Shown here: piece after piece, positions 1 to 6,559 of the stretch | How the letters are laid out: every line of letters starts with the position of its first letter | Numbering within the stretch: position 1 is the stretch's first letter | NCBI GenBank assembly: GCA_002367305.1 | Contig: DFBG01000079.1 | Location: forward strand, 1 to 7,169 | DNA from: Actinobacteria bacterium UBA3086 | GTDB lineage: Bacteria > Actinomycetota > Coriobacteriia > Anaerosomatales > UBA3086 | DNA length: 7,169 bases | Reading direction: 5' to 3' | Position numbers and translations under genes: made by a program | Notes under the pieces: generated by a model | What the model saw: only the letters and a program-made list of their open reading frames with translations | What the model was told of the DNA's origin: nothing | Database searches by the model: none

Positions 1-575
1 GACTGCACATCAAAGAGTTCCTTGGGCGGGTCGACGCCGTAGACGAGGGGGACATTCGCGACCTTGTAGCCCTTGCCGGCGATGTACATGGAGAGCGGTG
101 TCTTGCTCGTTCGAGAAACGCCGACGAGAACGACCTCCGCATCGGTGAGGCCTTCAGGATTACGCCCGTCGTCATGCTTGACCGCGAACTCCATGGCATC
201 GATGCGCTCGTAGTAGTCGCGATCCGTCTTGCGAATCGCCCCGGGCTCCACGTGCGGCTCCTGCCCGGAGACACACGCAAGGGCAGCCACCGGCGGCCCC
301 ATGATGTCCACTGCGGGAATCCCGCGTTCCGGAGCGAGCAGCTCCATCTCGGCTCGGAGCGTGGGATCGGCGAACGTGTGGAATACGACGCAACTATCAT
401 CGTCGCAGAGGGTGTCGAGCACCGTGCGCAGTTCCTCTGACGATGAGATCTTGCCCGATCTGACCACCACGAAGGTGCCGGGCTCGTACTGGCTCGTCGC
501 CGCGCGCGCGACAAGATCCGCCGTCTCACCCAGTGAGTCGGACAGAATGCGTATCGTGTACTTGGTGCCTGTCAC
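1..575 (-). CDS. ppsR: PPDK/PEP synthase regulatory protein (DUF299/PpsR family), 3' end missing
   Basis: This is a bifunctional serine/threonine kinase and pyrophosphorylase family that inactivates and reactivates pyruvate phosphate dikinase (PPDK) or PEP synthase by (de)phosphorylating a threonine near its catalytic histidine. 191 residues are visible and the left edge cuts the gene; the family is usually about 270 residues, so roughly 80 C-terminal residues are missing. Seen: the N-terminal SDSLGETA signature (residues 12-19), RIDAMEFAVKHDDG (124-137), the P-loop-like GVSRTSKT (152-159) followed by PLSMYIA, and VANVPLV (172-178). The GTG start at 573-575 is chosen because GGAAGGA lies 10 nt upstream and translation directly enters the conserved N-terminus; no ATG is available nearby. 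It begins 29 bp after glyS, probably in the same transcript. The RTSK form of the P-loop fits PPDK-type regulators (recall), but PEP synthase cannot be excluded without the partner gene. Confidence 0.93.
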   Translation of the reverse strand, partial: MTGTKYTIRILSDSLGETADLVARAATSQYEPGTFVVVRSGKISSSEELRTVLDTLCDDDSCVVFHTFADPTLRAEMELLAPERGIPAVDIMGPPVAALACVSGQEPHVEPGAIRKTDRDYYERIDAMEFAVKHDDGRNPEGLTDAEVVLVGVSRTSKTPLSMYIAGKGYKVANVPLVYGVDPPKELFDVQ

Positions 576-585
576 CGAGTCCGAA

Positions 586-592
586 TCCTTCC
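586..592 (-). promoter_or_regulatory. Ribosome binding site deciding the GTG start of ppsR
   Basis: The transcribed strand reads GGAAGGA, 10 nt before the GTG at 573-575. It lies in the short glyS-ppsR gap. It supports the non-ATG start of ppsR, which would otherwise be easy to miss. Confidence 0.6.
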
Positions 593-604
593 GAAGAATG
601 ACCT

Positions 605-2674
605 CTAGCCGACGAGCTCGCTGAAGTCAGCGAACCTGCCGAACAGTGCTACGAACCTATTGAGCAGTCGCAAACGGTTGTCGCGCAGCTTCTCATCGGG
701 ATCCATGACCAGTACCGCATCGAAGAACGCATCTATGGGCCCGCGCAACGAGGCGAGAACGCCCAGAACTGCATCGTAATCGCCCACATCGAACGAAGTG
801 GCGCTCGCCTGCTCCGCTTCAGCGAGAGCGTCGGCCAGAGCGGCCTCCTCGACACCCATGAGCTCCGCATCGGTGTCGATACCCAATGCGGGATCTGCGA
901 GGTTCTTGGCTCGCGCGAAGGCCGTGGAGAGGTCCTCGACCGCATCGTTGGAGCGGAACGGCGTGAGCGCCTCGGCACGTGCCAGAGCATCCGCAGGGTC
1001 GTCGGAAACGACCGCGAGAACTGCAGCGACCGTATCGTAGGCATGGCCGCGGTCGCGCAGCAGGACCTCGAGCCGACCGGAGATGAACGCCTTGACCTGT
1101 GCGCCGACCGCATCGACATCGAGTCCGTCGACAACGCTGGGATAACTCTCGAGTGCAGCGGCAATGGCCTCGTCGAGCGTGAGGTCCAAGCCATCCAAGA
1201 TGATCGCGAGGATGCCGATGGCGCCACGACGCAGCGCGTAAGGATCAGCGGAACCGGTGGGAGCCATGCCAATTGCGAAGATCCCGCACATGGTATCGAG
1301 TTTGTCCGCCACGGAAACGAGCTTTCCGCTTACGGACGCGGGAACGACGTCGCCGGCGAAGCGCGGGCGGTAGTGCTCCAAGATCGCCTCGGCAACAGCG
1401 GGCGCCTCGTCGGCGGCCAATGCGTAGTAGCGACCCATGACACCCTGCAACGACGGGAACTCGATCACACCGTGTGTGACGAGATCAGCCTTGCAGAGGT
1501 GGGCGGCACGGATCGCATGGGCCTCGTCGGCGGCATCGACACCGGCGAGGGGCGCCAGTTTGGCGACCAGAGCCTCGATGCGAGCGACCTTCTCCGCCAG
1601 CGTTCCTAACTTCTCCTGGAACGTGATGCTCTCCAGATCCGCCACATATGACTCGAGCGAACGCGAGAGATCCTCCTGGTAAAAGAACGCCGCGTCTGCG
1701 AGACGCGCACGGATGACACGCTCGTGACCGTGCACGATCGCCTCAGTGCGTGCCGGATCGCCATTATGGGTGACGATGAAGTTGGCCATGAGCGATCCAT
1801 CGGCGGCCTCCAGCGGGAAGTACCGCTGATGTGACTCCATGGCCGTCTCCAGGATCTCGCGTGGCACCGCAAGGAAGTCCTCATCGAACGTGCCCACCGC
1901 AACGGTGGGAGACTCAACGAGGTTCACGACCTCGGCGAACGTCTTCTCGGGAACGACAGCGGTCGCTCCCCTCTCAGCGGCAACCGCGTCGATGCCTTCA
2001 CGAATGAGCGTCGCGCGCTCGGAGTGATCGTAGAGCACGTGAACGCTCTTCATGGCGTCGTCGTATGCCGCCGCCGAGTCGATCGCGATCTCGCCCGGAC
2101 TGAGCAGTCGATGGCCGCGCGACACGCGACCGGCGACGAGACCTGCGAACTCGACGGGAACGATGTCTCCGCCGAACAGAGCGACGAGCCAGCGAACGGG
2201 ACGCGTGAACCGCACGTCGCCTGAGCCCCAACGCATGGACTTGGGCCACGAGATCCCGCTGGCGAGTGCACCCAGAATCCCGGGAAGCACATCCGTCGCG
2301 GGCTGGCCGATCTGCTCTATGACGGCGTAGACATACTCGCCCTTGGCCTCCTGAACACGCTCCAGTGAATCGACCTCGACGCCCTTGCCGCGCGCGAAAC
2401 CCATCACGGCTTTCGTGGGATTTCCCTCCGCGTCGAAGGCCGCCTTCACGGCCGGACCCTTGACCCGCAGCGTCTGATCACTCTGCTGCTCGTCGAGATC
2501 GGTGACCCGGACCACGAGCCTGCGAGGCGAGCCGAACACGTCGACCGCGCCATAGCCCAGACGTGCGTCCTGGAACGCTTTCTCTGCCGCAGCCTTGAGC
2601 TGGCCGATCGCTTCATACAGCGGTGCCGAGGGAATCTCCTCGCACCCGATCTCGAACAGGAGTCCGCGCTTCAT
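605..2674 (-). CDS. glyS: Glycyl-tRNA synthetase beta subunit
   Basis: Large subunit of the alpha2-beta2 class II glycyl-tRNA synthetase; it recognises and holds tRNA-Gly while the alpha subunit carries out aminoacylation. At 689 residues it has the normal family length. Conserved blocks run through the protein: LLFEIGCEEIPSAPL (5-19), ISWPKSMRWG (141-150), NLVESPTVAVG (251-261), SHQRYFPL (281-288), RLADAAFFYQEDL (324-336), FQEKLGTL (352-359), KADLVT (395-400), EFPSLQGVMG (405-414) and the HD-type core with SVADKLDTMCGIF (454-466) and DPYALRRGAIGI (477-488). The C-terminus (about 650-680; FFDAVLVM, LRDNRLRLLN) is the DALR-like anticodon-binding region. The start ATG overlaps the glyQ stop in an ATGA, so translational coupling probably helps equalise the two subunits. 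A GGTGA about 6 nt upstream, inside glyQ, is a modest ribosome site. No missing or broken motif was seen. Confidence 0.98.
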   Translation of the reverse strand: MKRGLLFEIGCEEIPSAPLYEAIGQLKAAAEKAFQDARLGYGAVDVFGSPRRLVVRVTDLDEQQSDQTLRVKGPAVKAAFDAEGNPTKAVMGFARGKGVEVDSLERVQEAKGEYVYAVIEQIGQPATDVLPGILGALASGISWPKSMRWGSGDVRFTRPVRWLVALFGGDIVPVEFAGLVAGRVSRGHRLLSPGEIAIDSAAAYDDAMKSVHVLYDHSERATLIREGIDAVAAERGATAVVPEKTFAEVVNLVESPTVAVGTFDEDFLAVPREILETAMESHQRYFPLEAADGSLMANFIVTHNGDPARTEAIVHGHERVIRARLADAAFFYQEDLSRSLESYVADLESITFQEKLGTLAEKVARIEALVAKLAPLAGVDAADEAHAIRAAHLCKADLVTHGVIEFPSLQGVMGRYYALAADEAPAVAEAILEHYRPRFAGDVVPASVSGKLVSVADKLDTMCGIFAIGMAPTGSADPYALRRGAIGILAIILDGLDLTLDEAIAAALESYPSVVDGLDVDAVGAQVKAFISGRLEVLLRDRGHAYDTVAAVLAVVSDDPADALARAEALTPFRSNDAVEDLSTAFARAKNLADPALGIDTDAELMGVEEAALADALAEAEQASATSFDVGDYDAVLGVLASLRGPIDAFFDAVLVMDPDEKLRDNRLRLLNRFVALFGRFADFSELVG

Positions 2675-3591
2675 GACGCATCACCGCCCTTCGAGGCGAC
2701 CGAGTCGGTTGCAGCATCATCCTCTTGCGTGAACTGCGCCACATACCCGTCGCAGCACGCTTTCGCTATCGCACGCACCCTGCCGATGAACGACACGCGC
2801 TCCGCGACCGCTATCGCACCACGGGCATCGAGCAGGTTGAATGCGTGGGAACACTTGAGCACGTAATCGTATGCCGGGAGCACGACTCCCCCTTCGAGGA
2901 GACGATTGCACTCCGCCTCGTAGGTCTCAAAGAGTCCGTAGAGCATGTCCACGTCGGCGAGCTCAAAGTTGTGCTTGGAGTACTGACGCTCATTCTCCAG
3001 GAAGACATCGCCGTACGTGAACGCCAGACCATCGGGGCCGACGGACCACACGAGGTCGTAGACGCTGTCCACGCCTTGGATGTACATGGCGAGACGCTCG
3101 AGACCGTAGGTGATCTCGGCGGGAACGGGACGACACTCGTGGCCGCCTACCTGCTGGAAGTACGTGAACTGCGTGACCTCCATGCCGTTCAGCCAGACTT
3201 CCCAACCCAGGCCCCATGCACCAAGGGTAGGTGACTCCCAGTCGTCCTCGACGAGGCGCACGTCGTGCTCGGCGGGCTCGATGCCAATGGCTCGGAGAGA
3301 GTCGAAGTAGAGGTCCAGCACGTCATCCGGGCTGGGCTTGAGGATCACCTGATACTGATAGTAGTGCTGCAGGCGATTGGGGTTCTCGCCGTACCGACCG
3401 TCTGTGGGCCTCCTGGATGGCTGCACGTACGCAGTGCGCCATGGCTCCGGCGACAGAGAACGCAACGTGGTCGCCGGATGGAACGTACCGGCCCCGACCT
3501 CCGTGTCGTAGGGCTGGAGAACGACACAGCCCTGATCGGCCCAGTAGCGCGAAAGCGCGAGAATAATGTCCTGGAAGGTCATACCCTGCAT
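2671..3591 (-). CDS. glyQ: Glycyl-tRNA synthetase alpha subunit
   Basis: Catalytic subunit of the alpha2-beta2 glycyl-tRNA synthetase; it binds glycine and ATP and forms glycyl-adenylate in the cytoplasm. The 306 residues match the family length. Class II motifs are all present: motif 1 region VGAGTFHPATTLRSLSPEPW (32-51), motif 2 region AYVQPSRRPTDGRYGE (54-69) with NRLQHYYQ (72-79), and motif 3 EITYGLERLAMY (159-170). GAWGLGWEVWLNGMEVTQF (124-142) is also highly conserved. The annotated start is Met1, with GAGGGGG about 10 nt upstream. Met4 would give the shorter MTFQDII start common in homologues but is 19 nt from that site. An acidic, alanine- and serine-rich tail (about 290-306) follows the conserved domain. 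The gene is preceded by the largest gap in the window (82 bp), so it may head a glyQ-glyS-ppsR transcript. Confidence 0.98.
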   Translation of the reverse strand: MQGMTFQDIILALSRYWADQGCVVLQPYDTEVGAGTFHPATTLRSLSPEPWRTAYVQPSRRPTDGRYGENPNRLQHYYQYQVILKPSPDDVLDLYFDSLRAIGIEPAEHDVRLVEDDWESPTLGAWGLGWEVWLNGMEVTQFTYFQQVGGHECRPVPAEITYGLERLAMYIQGVDSVYDLVWSVGPDGLAFTYGDVFLENERQYSKHNFELADVDMLYGLFETYEAECNRLLEGGVVLPAYDYVLKCSHAFNLLDARGAIAVAERVSFIGRVRAIAKACCDGYVAQFTQEDDAATDSVASKGGDAS

Positions 3592-3673
3592 GGGATTCCG
3601 GCCCCCTCTTTCATCGCGATATCAGTATCGCGCGTTGACGTTCATGGAATGCCCGATATCTTACCGCATGAGA
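3592..3673 (-). promoter_or_regulatory. glyQ upstream gap: likely leader/promoter region
   Basis: This 82-bp stretch between the membrane-protein gene and glyQ is the longest non-coding stretch in the window. On the transcribed strand it holds a TAAGAT (about 3657-3662) that matches the -10 consensus at four of six positions, but no convincing -35 at normal spacing. It also holds the inverted repeat at 3615-3632, and the GAGGGGG ribosome site of glyQ at 3602-3608. No T-run follows the hairpin, so it does not look like an intrinsic terminator. The stretch is too short for a complete T-box leader and I see no T-box core. A promoter here is inferred mainly from position. Confidence 0.35.
3615..3632 (-). 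repeat. Perfect 7-bp inverted repeat with 4-nt loop upstream of glyQ
   Basis: The transcribed strand reads CGCGATA-CTGA-TATCGCG, which in RNA would fold into a 7-bp stem with a CUGA loop. It ends 23 nt before the glyQ start codon and just upstream of the ribosome site. The heptamer GATATCG, which overlaps the right arm, occurs a second time at 3654-3660. The element lies outside any gene, so coding constraint does not explain it. It could be a protein operator or a leader stem; chance is also possible. Confidence 0.6.
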
Positions 3674-4183
3674 CTACCGTCGGCGTCGACGAAATCTGCC
3701 GATGAGCGAGCGATCCTTCGGGTTGCCCAGGTGTTGGGTCAGATGGAACAGGAATGCATCGCGTGTTTCGTCGCCCAAAGGATCGGTGGGGACGAGCACA
3801 TACTGCGATCCTGTCACGAACAGAAGTACGTGTCCGGGCGCCTCACGCCACCGTTTGAACTCGCTCCATTCCACGATACGCAACGAGTCTGCAGGCCCGT
3901 ACACGAGTCCCTCCTGGGCGACGGAATACTGCATCGGCGCGTAGATGGGCGTGCGTCCCGGTCGATAGACCTGCCAGGACACGAGTCCCCAGATGGCGAT
4001 GGGCAGTCCAAGTAGTGCCGCGAACGACAGCAGCGCTCCCCCGCTCGAGCCAGACGCGGACGAGTAGAGGCCCACGACCGCAAGCAAGGGAACGGCGAAG
4101 CGAAGCCGCTCGTAGGCGAGCCGCGTGAGCACCCTGCGGTATCCGGCCTGGTCAAGGGCGACCTCGAAGGCGACATCGCTCAT
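3674..4183 (-). CDS. Conserved hypothetical membrane protein, YcxB-like C-terminal domain
   Basis: A 169-residue protein of unknown function. Visible parts: a short cytoplasmic N-terminus, two hydrophobic helices (about 28-41 and 49-70) separated by a small Ser/Gly-rich turn, then a soluble domain (about 78-152) with the pattern Y-S-V-x-x-E-G-L, a strand ending in IVEWSEFKRW (103-112), LLFVTGSQYVLVP (120-132) and a final helix AFLFHLTQHL (143-152). This resembles the YcxB-like domain, a small PH-like fold found in many bacterial membrane proteins of unknown role; the assignment is from pattern memory. The C-terminus ends in RFRRRRR (163-169), a strongly basic tail. The ATG overlaps the recO stop in an ATGA, with GGGAGG 7 nt upstream inside recO, so translation is probably coupled. 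Composition and codon use look like the neighbours. Family assignment is moderate; that it is a real gene is well supported. Confidence 0.8.
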   Translation of the reverse strand: MSDVAFEVALDQAGYRRVLTRLAYERLRFAVPLLAVVGLYSSASGSSGGALLSFAALLGLPIAIWGLVSWQVYRPGRTPIYAPMQYSVAQEGLVYGPADSLRIVEWSEFKRWREAPGHVLLFVTGSQYVLVPTDPLGDETRDAFLFHLTQHLGNPKDRSLIGRFRRRRR

Positions 4184-4932
4184 CGGCAGACCTCCCGGGA
4201 GTAGAAGTCGAGAGCCTTGAGACGGGTGGGCAGATGGTGGGTCACGAACGATCGCATCAACGTGAACCCTGCGAGCTGCGTGGATCGCGAAGTCTCTATT
4301 GCGGCGATGTCGGTCATGGTCGACATCATGAGTACGGCGAGCAGGTCACGACAGTCCTGCGTCATCCGCTGAGCTCCGGGGTGAGCACGCCCGCACTCAT
4401 CGCAAAGGACACCACCGGCCTCAAGCGAGAACTCCCGCGAATCGGTCGCCGCACACCCGCAGGACACGCAGGTGTCGAGCCGTGGGCGATACCCGTGCAT
4501 CGACATGGCCTTGATGAGAAAGGCCGTCACCAGCAAAGGCAGCGTCTCTACGGGTGCGTGCTCCATAGCCTCGAGCGTGGCATCGGCGAGACCGAAGAGA
4601 CGCTCCTCGACCTGTCCCTCGAGCGATATCTTCTCAAGCACGTTGCAGACGACGGACGCCGCAGTTGACCGATCGAAGTCCTCGCGTAGCAGGGAATGCG
4701 TGCTGACGCTCTCTGCCTCCGAGATGATCTCCAAGTTCCGTCCGGTATGAACAAGAAGGTCCACCACCGAGAACGGCTGAAGTCGGGAGGCGAAACGAGA
4801 GGTGGGCTTGCGCATACCCTTTGCCACGGCGCGCACCTGACATCCGTCAGCAGCGAGAAGAGTGACGATGATGTCCGTCTCGCCGAGTTTCGTGGTCTTG
4901 AGGACCAGAGCGCGTAGGGGGTACGACGGCAC
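4180..4932 (-). CDS. recO: DNA repair protein RecO
   Basis: Recombination mediator of the RecFOR pathway: it binds single-stranded DNA and SSB, anneals complementary strands, and with RecR helps load RecA at gaps. 250 residues, the usual length. Seen: an N-terminal OB-fold with the typical start YPLRALVLKTTKLGETDII (4-22), where RecO proteins commonly read AIVL...GExD, then VRAVAKGMRKPTSRF (33-47) and LQPFSVVDLLV (51-61); a helical middle; and a zinc-binding site from CVSC (155-158) and CDEC (177-180) on either side of SLEAGGVL. The start is GTG at 4930-4932, with GAGG 7 nt upstream overlapping the deoC stop codon. The gene is 9 bp after deoC and overlaps the next gene by 4 bp. Position downstream of era is a common arrangement for recO. 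Confidence 0.96.
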   Translation of the reverse strand: MPSYPLRALVLKTTKLGETDIIVTLLAADGCQVRAVAKGMRKPTSRFASRLQPFSVVDLLVHTGRNLEIISEAESVSTHSLLREDFDRSTAASVVCNVLEKISLEGQVEERLFGLADATLEAMEHAPVETLPLLVTAFLIKAMSMHGYRPRLDTCVSCGCAATDSREFSLEAGGVLCDECGRAHPGAQRMTQDCRDLLAVLMMSTMTDIAAIETSRSTQLAGFTLMRSFVTHHLPTRLKALDFYSREVCR

Positions 4933-4939
4933 GGCGGGA

Positions 4940-4943
4940 CCTC
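4940..4943 (-). promoter_or_regulatory. Ribosome binding site of recO overlapping the deoC stop codon
   Basis: The transcribed strand reads TGAGGTCCCGCCGTG: GAGG shares bases with the TGA stop of deoC and sits 7 nt before the GTG start of recO. It supports the GTG start and suggests that ribosomes ending deoC re-initiate on recO. Confidence 0.6.
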
Positions 4944-5628
4944 AGCCTCGCTCAGCGAGCGCCCCGACGATCTCGAGGCCTGCCGAGGCACCGATGCGCG
5001 ATGCACCGGCTTCCAGCATGGCGAGAGCCGTCTCAAGGTCACGAATACCGCCTGCGGCCTTGACTCCCAGATCGGGACCAACTGCAGCGCGCATGATCTC
5101 GACATCGCGCACGGATGCTCCGCGAGGTCCGAAACCGGTGGAGGTCTTGACGTAGTGCGCGCCCGCCTTGACGCAGATCCGCGATGCACGATCGATCTCG
5201 GCCTCGTCCAGATACCCCGTCTCCAGGATCACCTTCACGATGCCGATACCGTTGGACTCATGGTCCACCGACGCGACCACGGCCGCGATGTCGTCGTGCA
5301 CGAATGAATCCTCACCCTCGAGCAGAGCGGCGATGTTCATGACCATGTCCACCTCGACGCAACCGAGCTGCACCAGATGTGCAGCCTCCTCGGCTTTGGA
5401 CTCGGTGTTGGCATATCCCAGTGGGAATCCACAGACACTGCAGACAAGCGTGGCAGAACCAGCCAACTTCTGAGCGGCAAGAGGCACGAGGAACGGCGAC
5501 ACGCACAGACTCGCAAATCCACCGCTCACCTGCGCATCCATCCATTCACTCGCCGCAGTGAAGCCCACCGTGGGCTTGAGCAGCGTCTGATCTATGTGAC
5601 TTGCCAACTTCGCCGGGGTGATCTGCAT
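4942..5628 (-). CDS. deoC: Deoxyribose-phosphate aldolase
   Basis: Class I aldolase that splits 2-deoxyribose 5-phosphate into acetaldehyde and glyceraldehyde 3-phosphate, the last step of deoxynucleoside catabolism. 228 residues, normal for the family (about 220-260). Residues match the known TIM-barrel active site: IDQTLLKP (12-19), VCSVCGFPLG (62-71), Asp94 in EVDMVMN (92-98), VKVILETG (131-138), Lys161 in YVKTSTGFG (159-167) as the Schiff-base lysine, Lys190 in VKAAGGI (189-195) as the second catalytic lysine, and RIGASAG (211-217) at the phosphate site. The ATG directly follows the era stop codon with no gap; its GAGGGA ribosome site, 6 nt upstream, lies inside the last codons of era. 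Placement between era and recO is not the arrangement I know best. Together with cdd it suggests pyrimidine deoxynucleoside salvage, but no phosphorylase or phosphopentomutase gene is in view. Confidence 0.96.
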   Translation of the reverse strand: MQITPAKLASHIDQTLLKPTVGFTAASEWMDAQVSGGFASLCVSPFLVPLAAQKLAGSATLVCSVCGFPLGYANTESKAEEAAHLVQLGCVEVDMVMNIAALLEGEDSFVHDDIAAVVASVDHESNGIGIVKVILETGYLDEAEIDRASRICVKAGAHYVKTSTGFGPRGASVRDVEIMRAAVGPDLGVKAAGGIRDLETALAMLEAGASRIGASAGLEIVGALAERG

Positions 5629-6537
5629 CTAGAGTCCCTCCCCATAGCCAAAGCGCCTGATCTGAGATGCATCGCGACGCCAATCGCGCTTCACCTTGAC
5701 CTTGAGGTCGAGGAAGACCTTGGTTCCAAGCAGTCGTTCCAGGTCGCCCCGGGCCTCAGTGCCGACGCGCTTGATCATGCTTCCGCCCTTGCCGACGATT
5801 ATCCCCTTCTGCGACTCCCTCTCAACGAACACCGTGGCGTAGATGCGCGTGAGCGACTCTTTCCACTCCATGTCGTCGATGGCGACGCCAACCGCATGAG
5901 GAACCTCTTCACGCGTGTGGATGAGGACTTTCTCGCGAATGAACTCGGCGATCATGACCTCGATCGGCTGATCGGTCGCCATGTCCCGAGGGAAGTACCG
6001 TGGGCCGTCGGGCAGGTAGGAAACGACCGCCTCAACGAATCCACCCACATTGAAGTCTTCGACTGCGGAAACGACGACCTCATCGTCGAAGTCAACAAGT
6101 CTGCGAGCCGCAACGAGCTGACGCTCCATCTGCTCTGCAGAGGCGATATCCGCCTTGGTGATCACGAGAACGCGCTTGGCGCGACACGCCTTGACGTGCT
6201 GCGCCACCCACTCGTCTCCCCGACCGACCTGCTCGGACGCGTCGATGACGAGACACACGACATCGACATCAGAAAGCGACTTGAGACTCGACTTGTTGAG
6301 CTCCTCACCCAATGCGTCGTGCGGCTTGTGGAGGCCAGGAGTGTCAACAAGCACGATCTGGGCGTCATCCCTGTCAAGCACGGCGCGCAGCCGATGGCGT
6401 GTGGTTTGAGGCGTGTTGGACGTAATGGCGACCTTACTGCCCACTGCAGCGTTGACCAGAGTGGATTTGCCCGTGTTTGGCCTGCCAACGAGCGCAACGA
6501 AGCCGCTCTTGACCATCTCGAGTCCGCTCATCGGCAC
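5629..6537 (-). CDS. era: GTPase Era, ribosome assembly factor
   Basis: Essential GTPase that binds the 3' end of 16S rRNA and helps mature the small ribosomal subunit. 302 residues, typical. The GTPase domain shows G1 GRPNTGKST (18-26), a G2 segment with TPQTTRH (42-48), G3 DTPG (65-68), G4 TKAD (127-130) and G5 SA (157-158). The C-terminal KH RNA-binding domain shows VERESQKGIIVGKGGSMIK (238-256) followed by LGTKVFLDLKVKV (270-282). G4 has Thr in place of the more common Asn; TKxD is, from memory, usual in actinobacterial Era. The start is GTG at 6535-6537, with AAGG 6 nt upstream; an in-frame TGA immediately precedes it, so no longer form is possible. Met3 and Met8 are shorter alternatives. 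The gene lies 22 bp after cdd and directly abuts deoC. Confidence 0.97.
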   Translation of the reverse strand: MPMSGLEMVKSGFVALVGRPNTGKSTLVNAAVGSKVAITSNTPQTTRHRLRAVLDRDDAQIVLVDTPGLHKPHDALGEELNKSSLKSLSDVDVVCLVIDASEQVGRGDEWVAQHVKACRAKRVLVITKADIASAEQMERQLVAARRLVDFDDEVVVSAVEDFNVGGFVEAVVSYLPDGPRYFPRDMATDQPIEVMIAEFIREKVLIHTREEVPHAVGVAIDDMEWKESLTRIYATVFVERESQKGIIVGKGGSMIKRVGTEARGDLERLLGTKVFLDLKVKVKRDWRRDASQIRRFGYGEGL

Positions 6538-6543
6538 TCATCG

Positions 6544-6547
6544 CCTT
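6544..6547 (-). promoter_or_regulatory. Ribosome binding site for the GTG start of era
   Basis: The transcribed strand reads AAGGCGATGAGTG: AAGG is 6 nt before GTG. It is a fairly weak site. The in-frame TGA directly before the GTG sets the upstream limit of era, and the site favours GTG over Met3, which would be 12 nt away. Confidence 0.45.
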
Positions 6548-6559
6548 GGGTAGAATGGG

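Noticed and set aside
499..511. Alternating CG run
   Set aside because: It encodes a plain Ala/Arg stretch in ppsR and is short; there is no sign of a functional repeat.
1043..1609. 188-codon plus-strand open frame
   Set aside because: It is fully antisense to glyS, whose frame has conserved motifs throughout. No family match was seen.
1691..1707. Inverted repeat CGCGTCT-GCG-AGACGCG
   Set aside because: It falls inside glyS at the highly conserved RARLADAAFF block. GC-rich codons for conserved residues explain it.
3566..4015. 149-codon plus-strand open frame covering the glyQ upstream gap
   Set aside because: It is antisense to the end of the membrane-protein gene and the glyQ start, with no family resemblance and no ribosome site. 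It is a by-product of composition.
4944..4962. Short CTCGC/GCGAG stem near the deoC end as a possible terminator
   Set aside because: Only 5 bp of stem, within the ALAERG codons, with no T-run after it, and recO starts a few bases later in the same unit.
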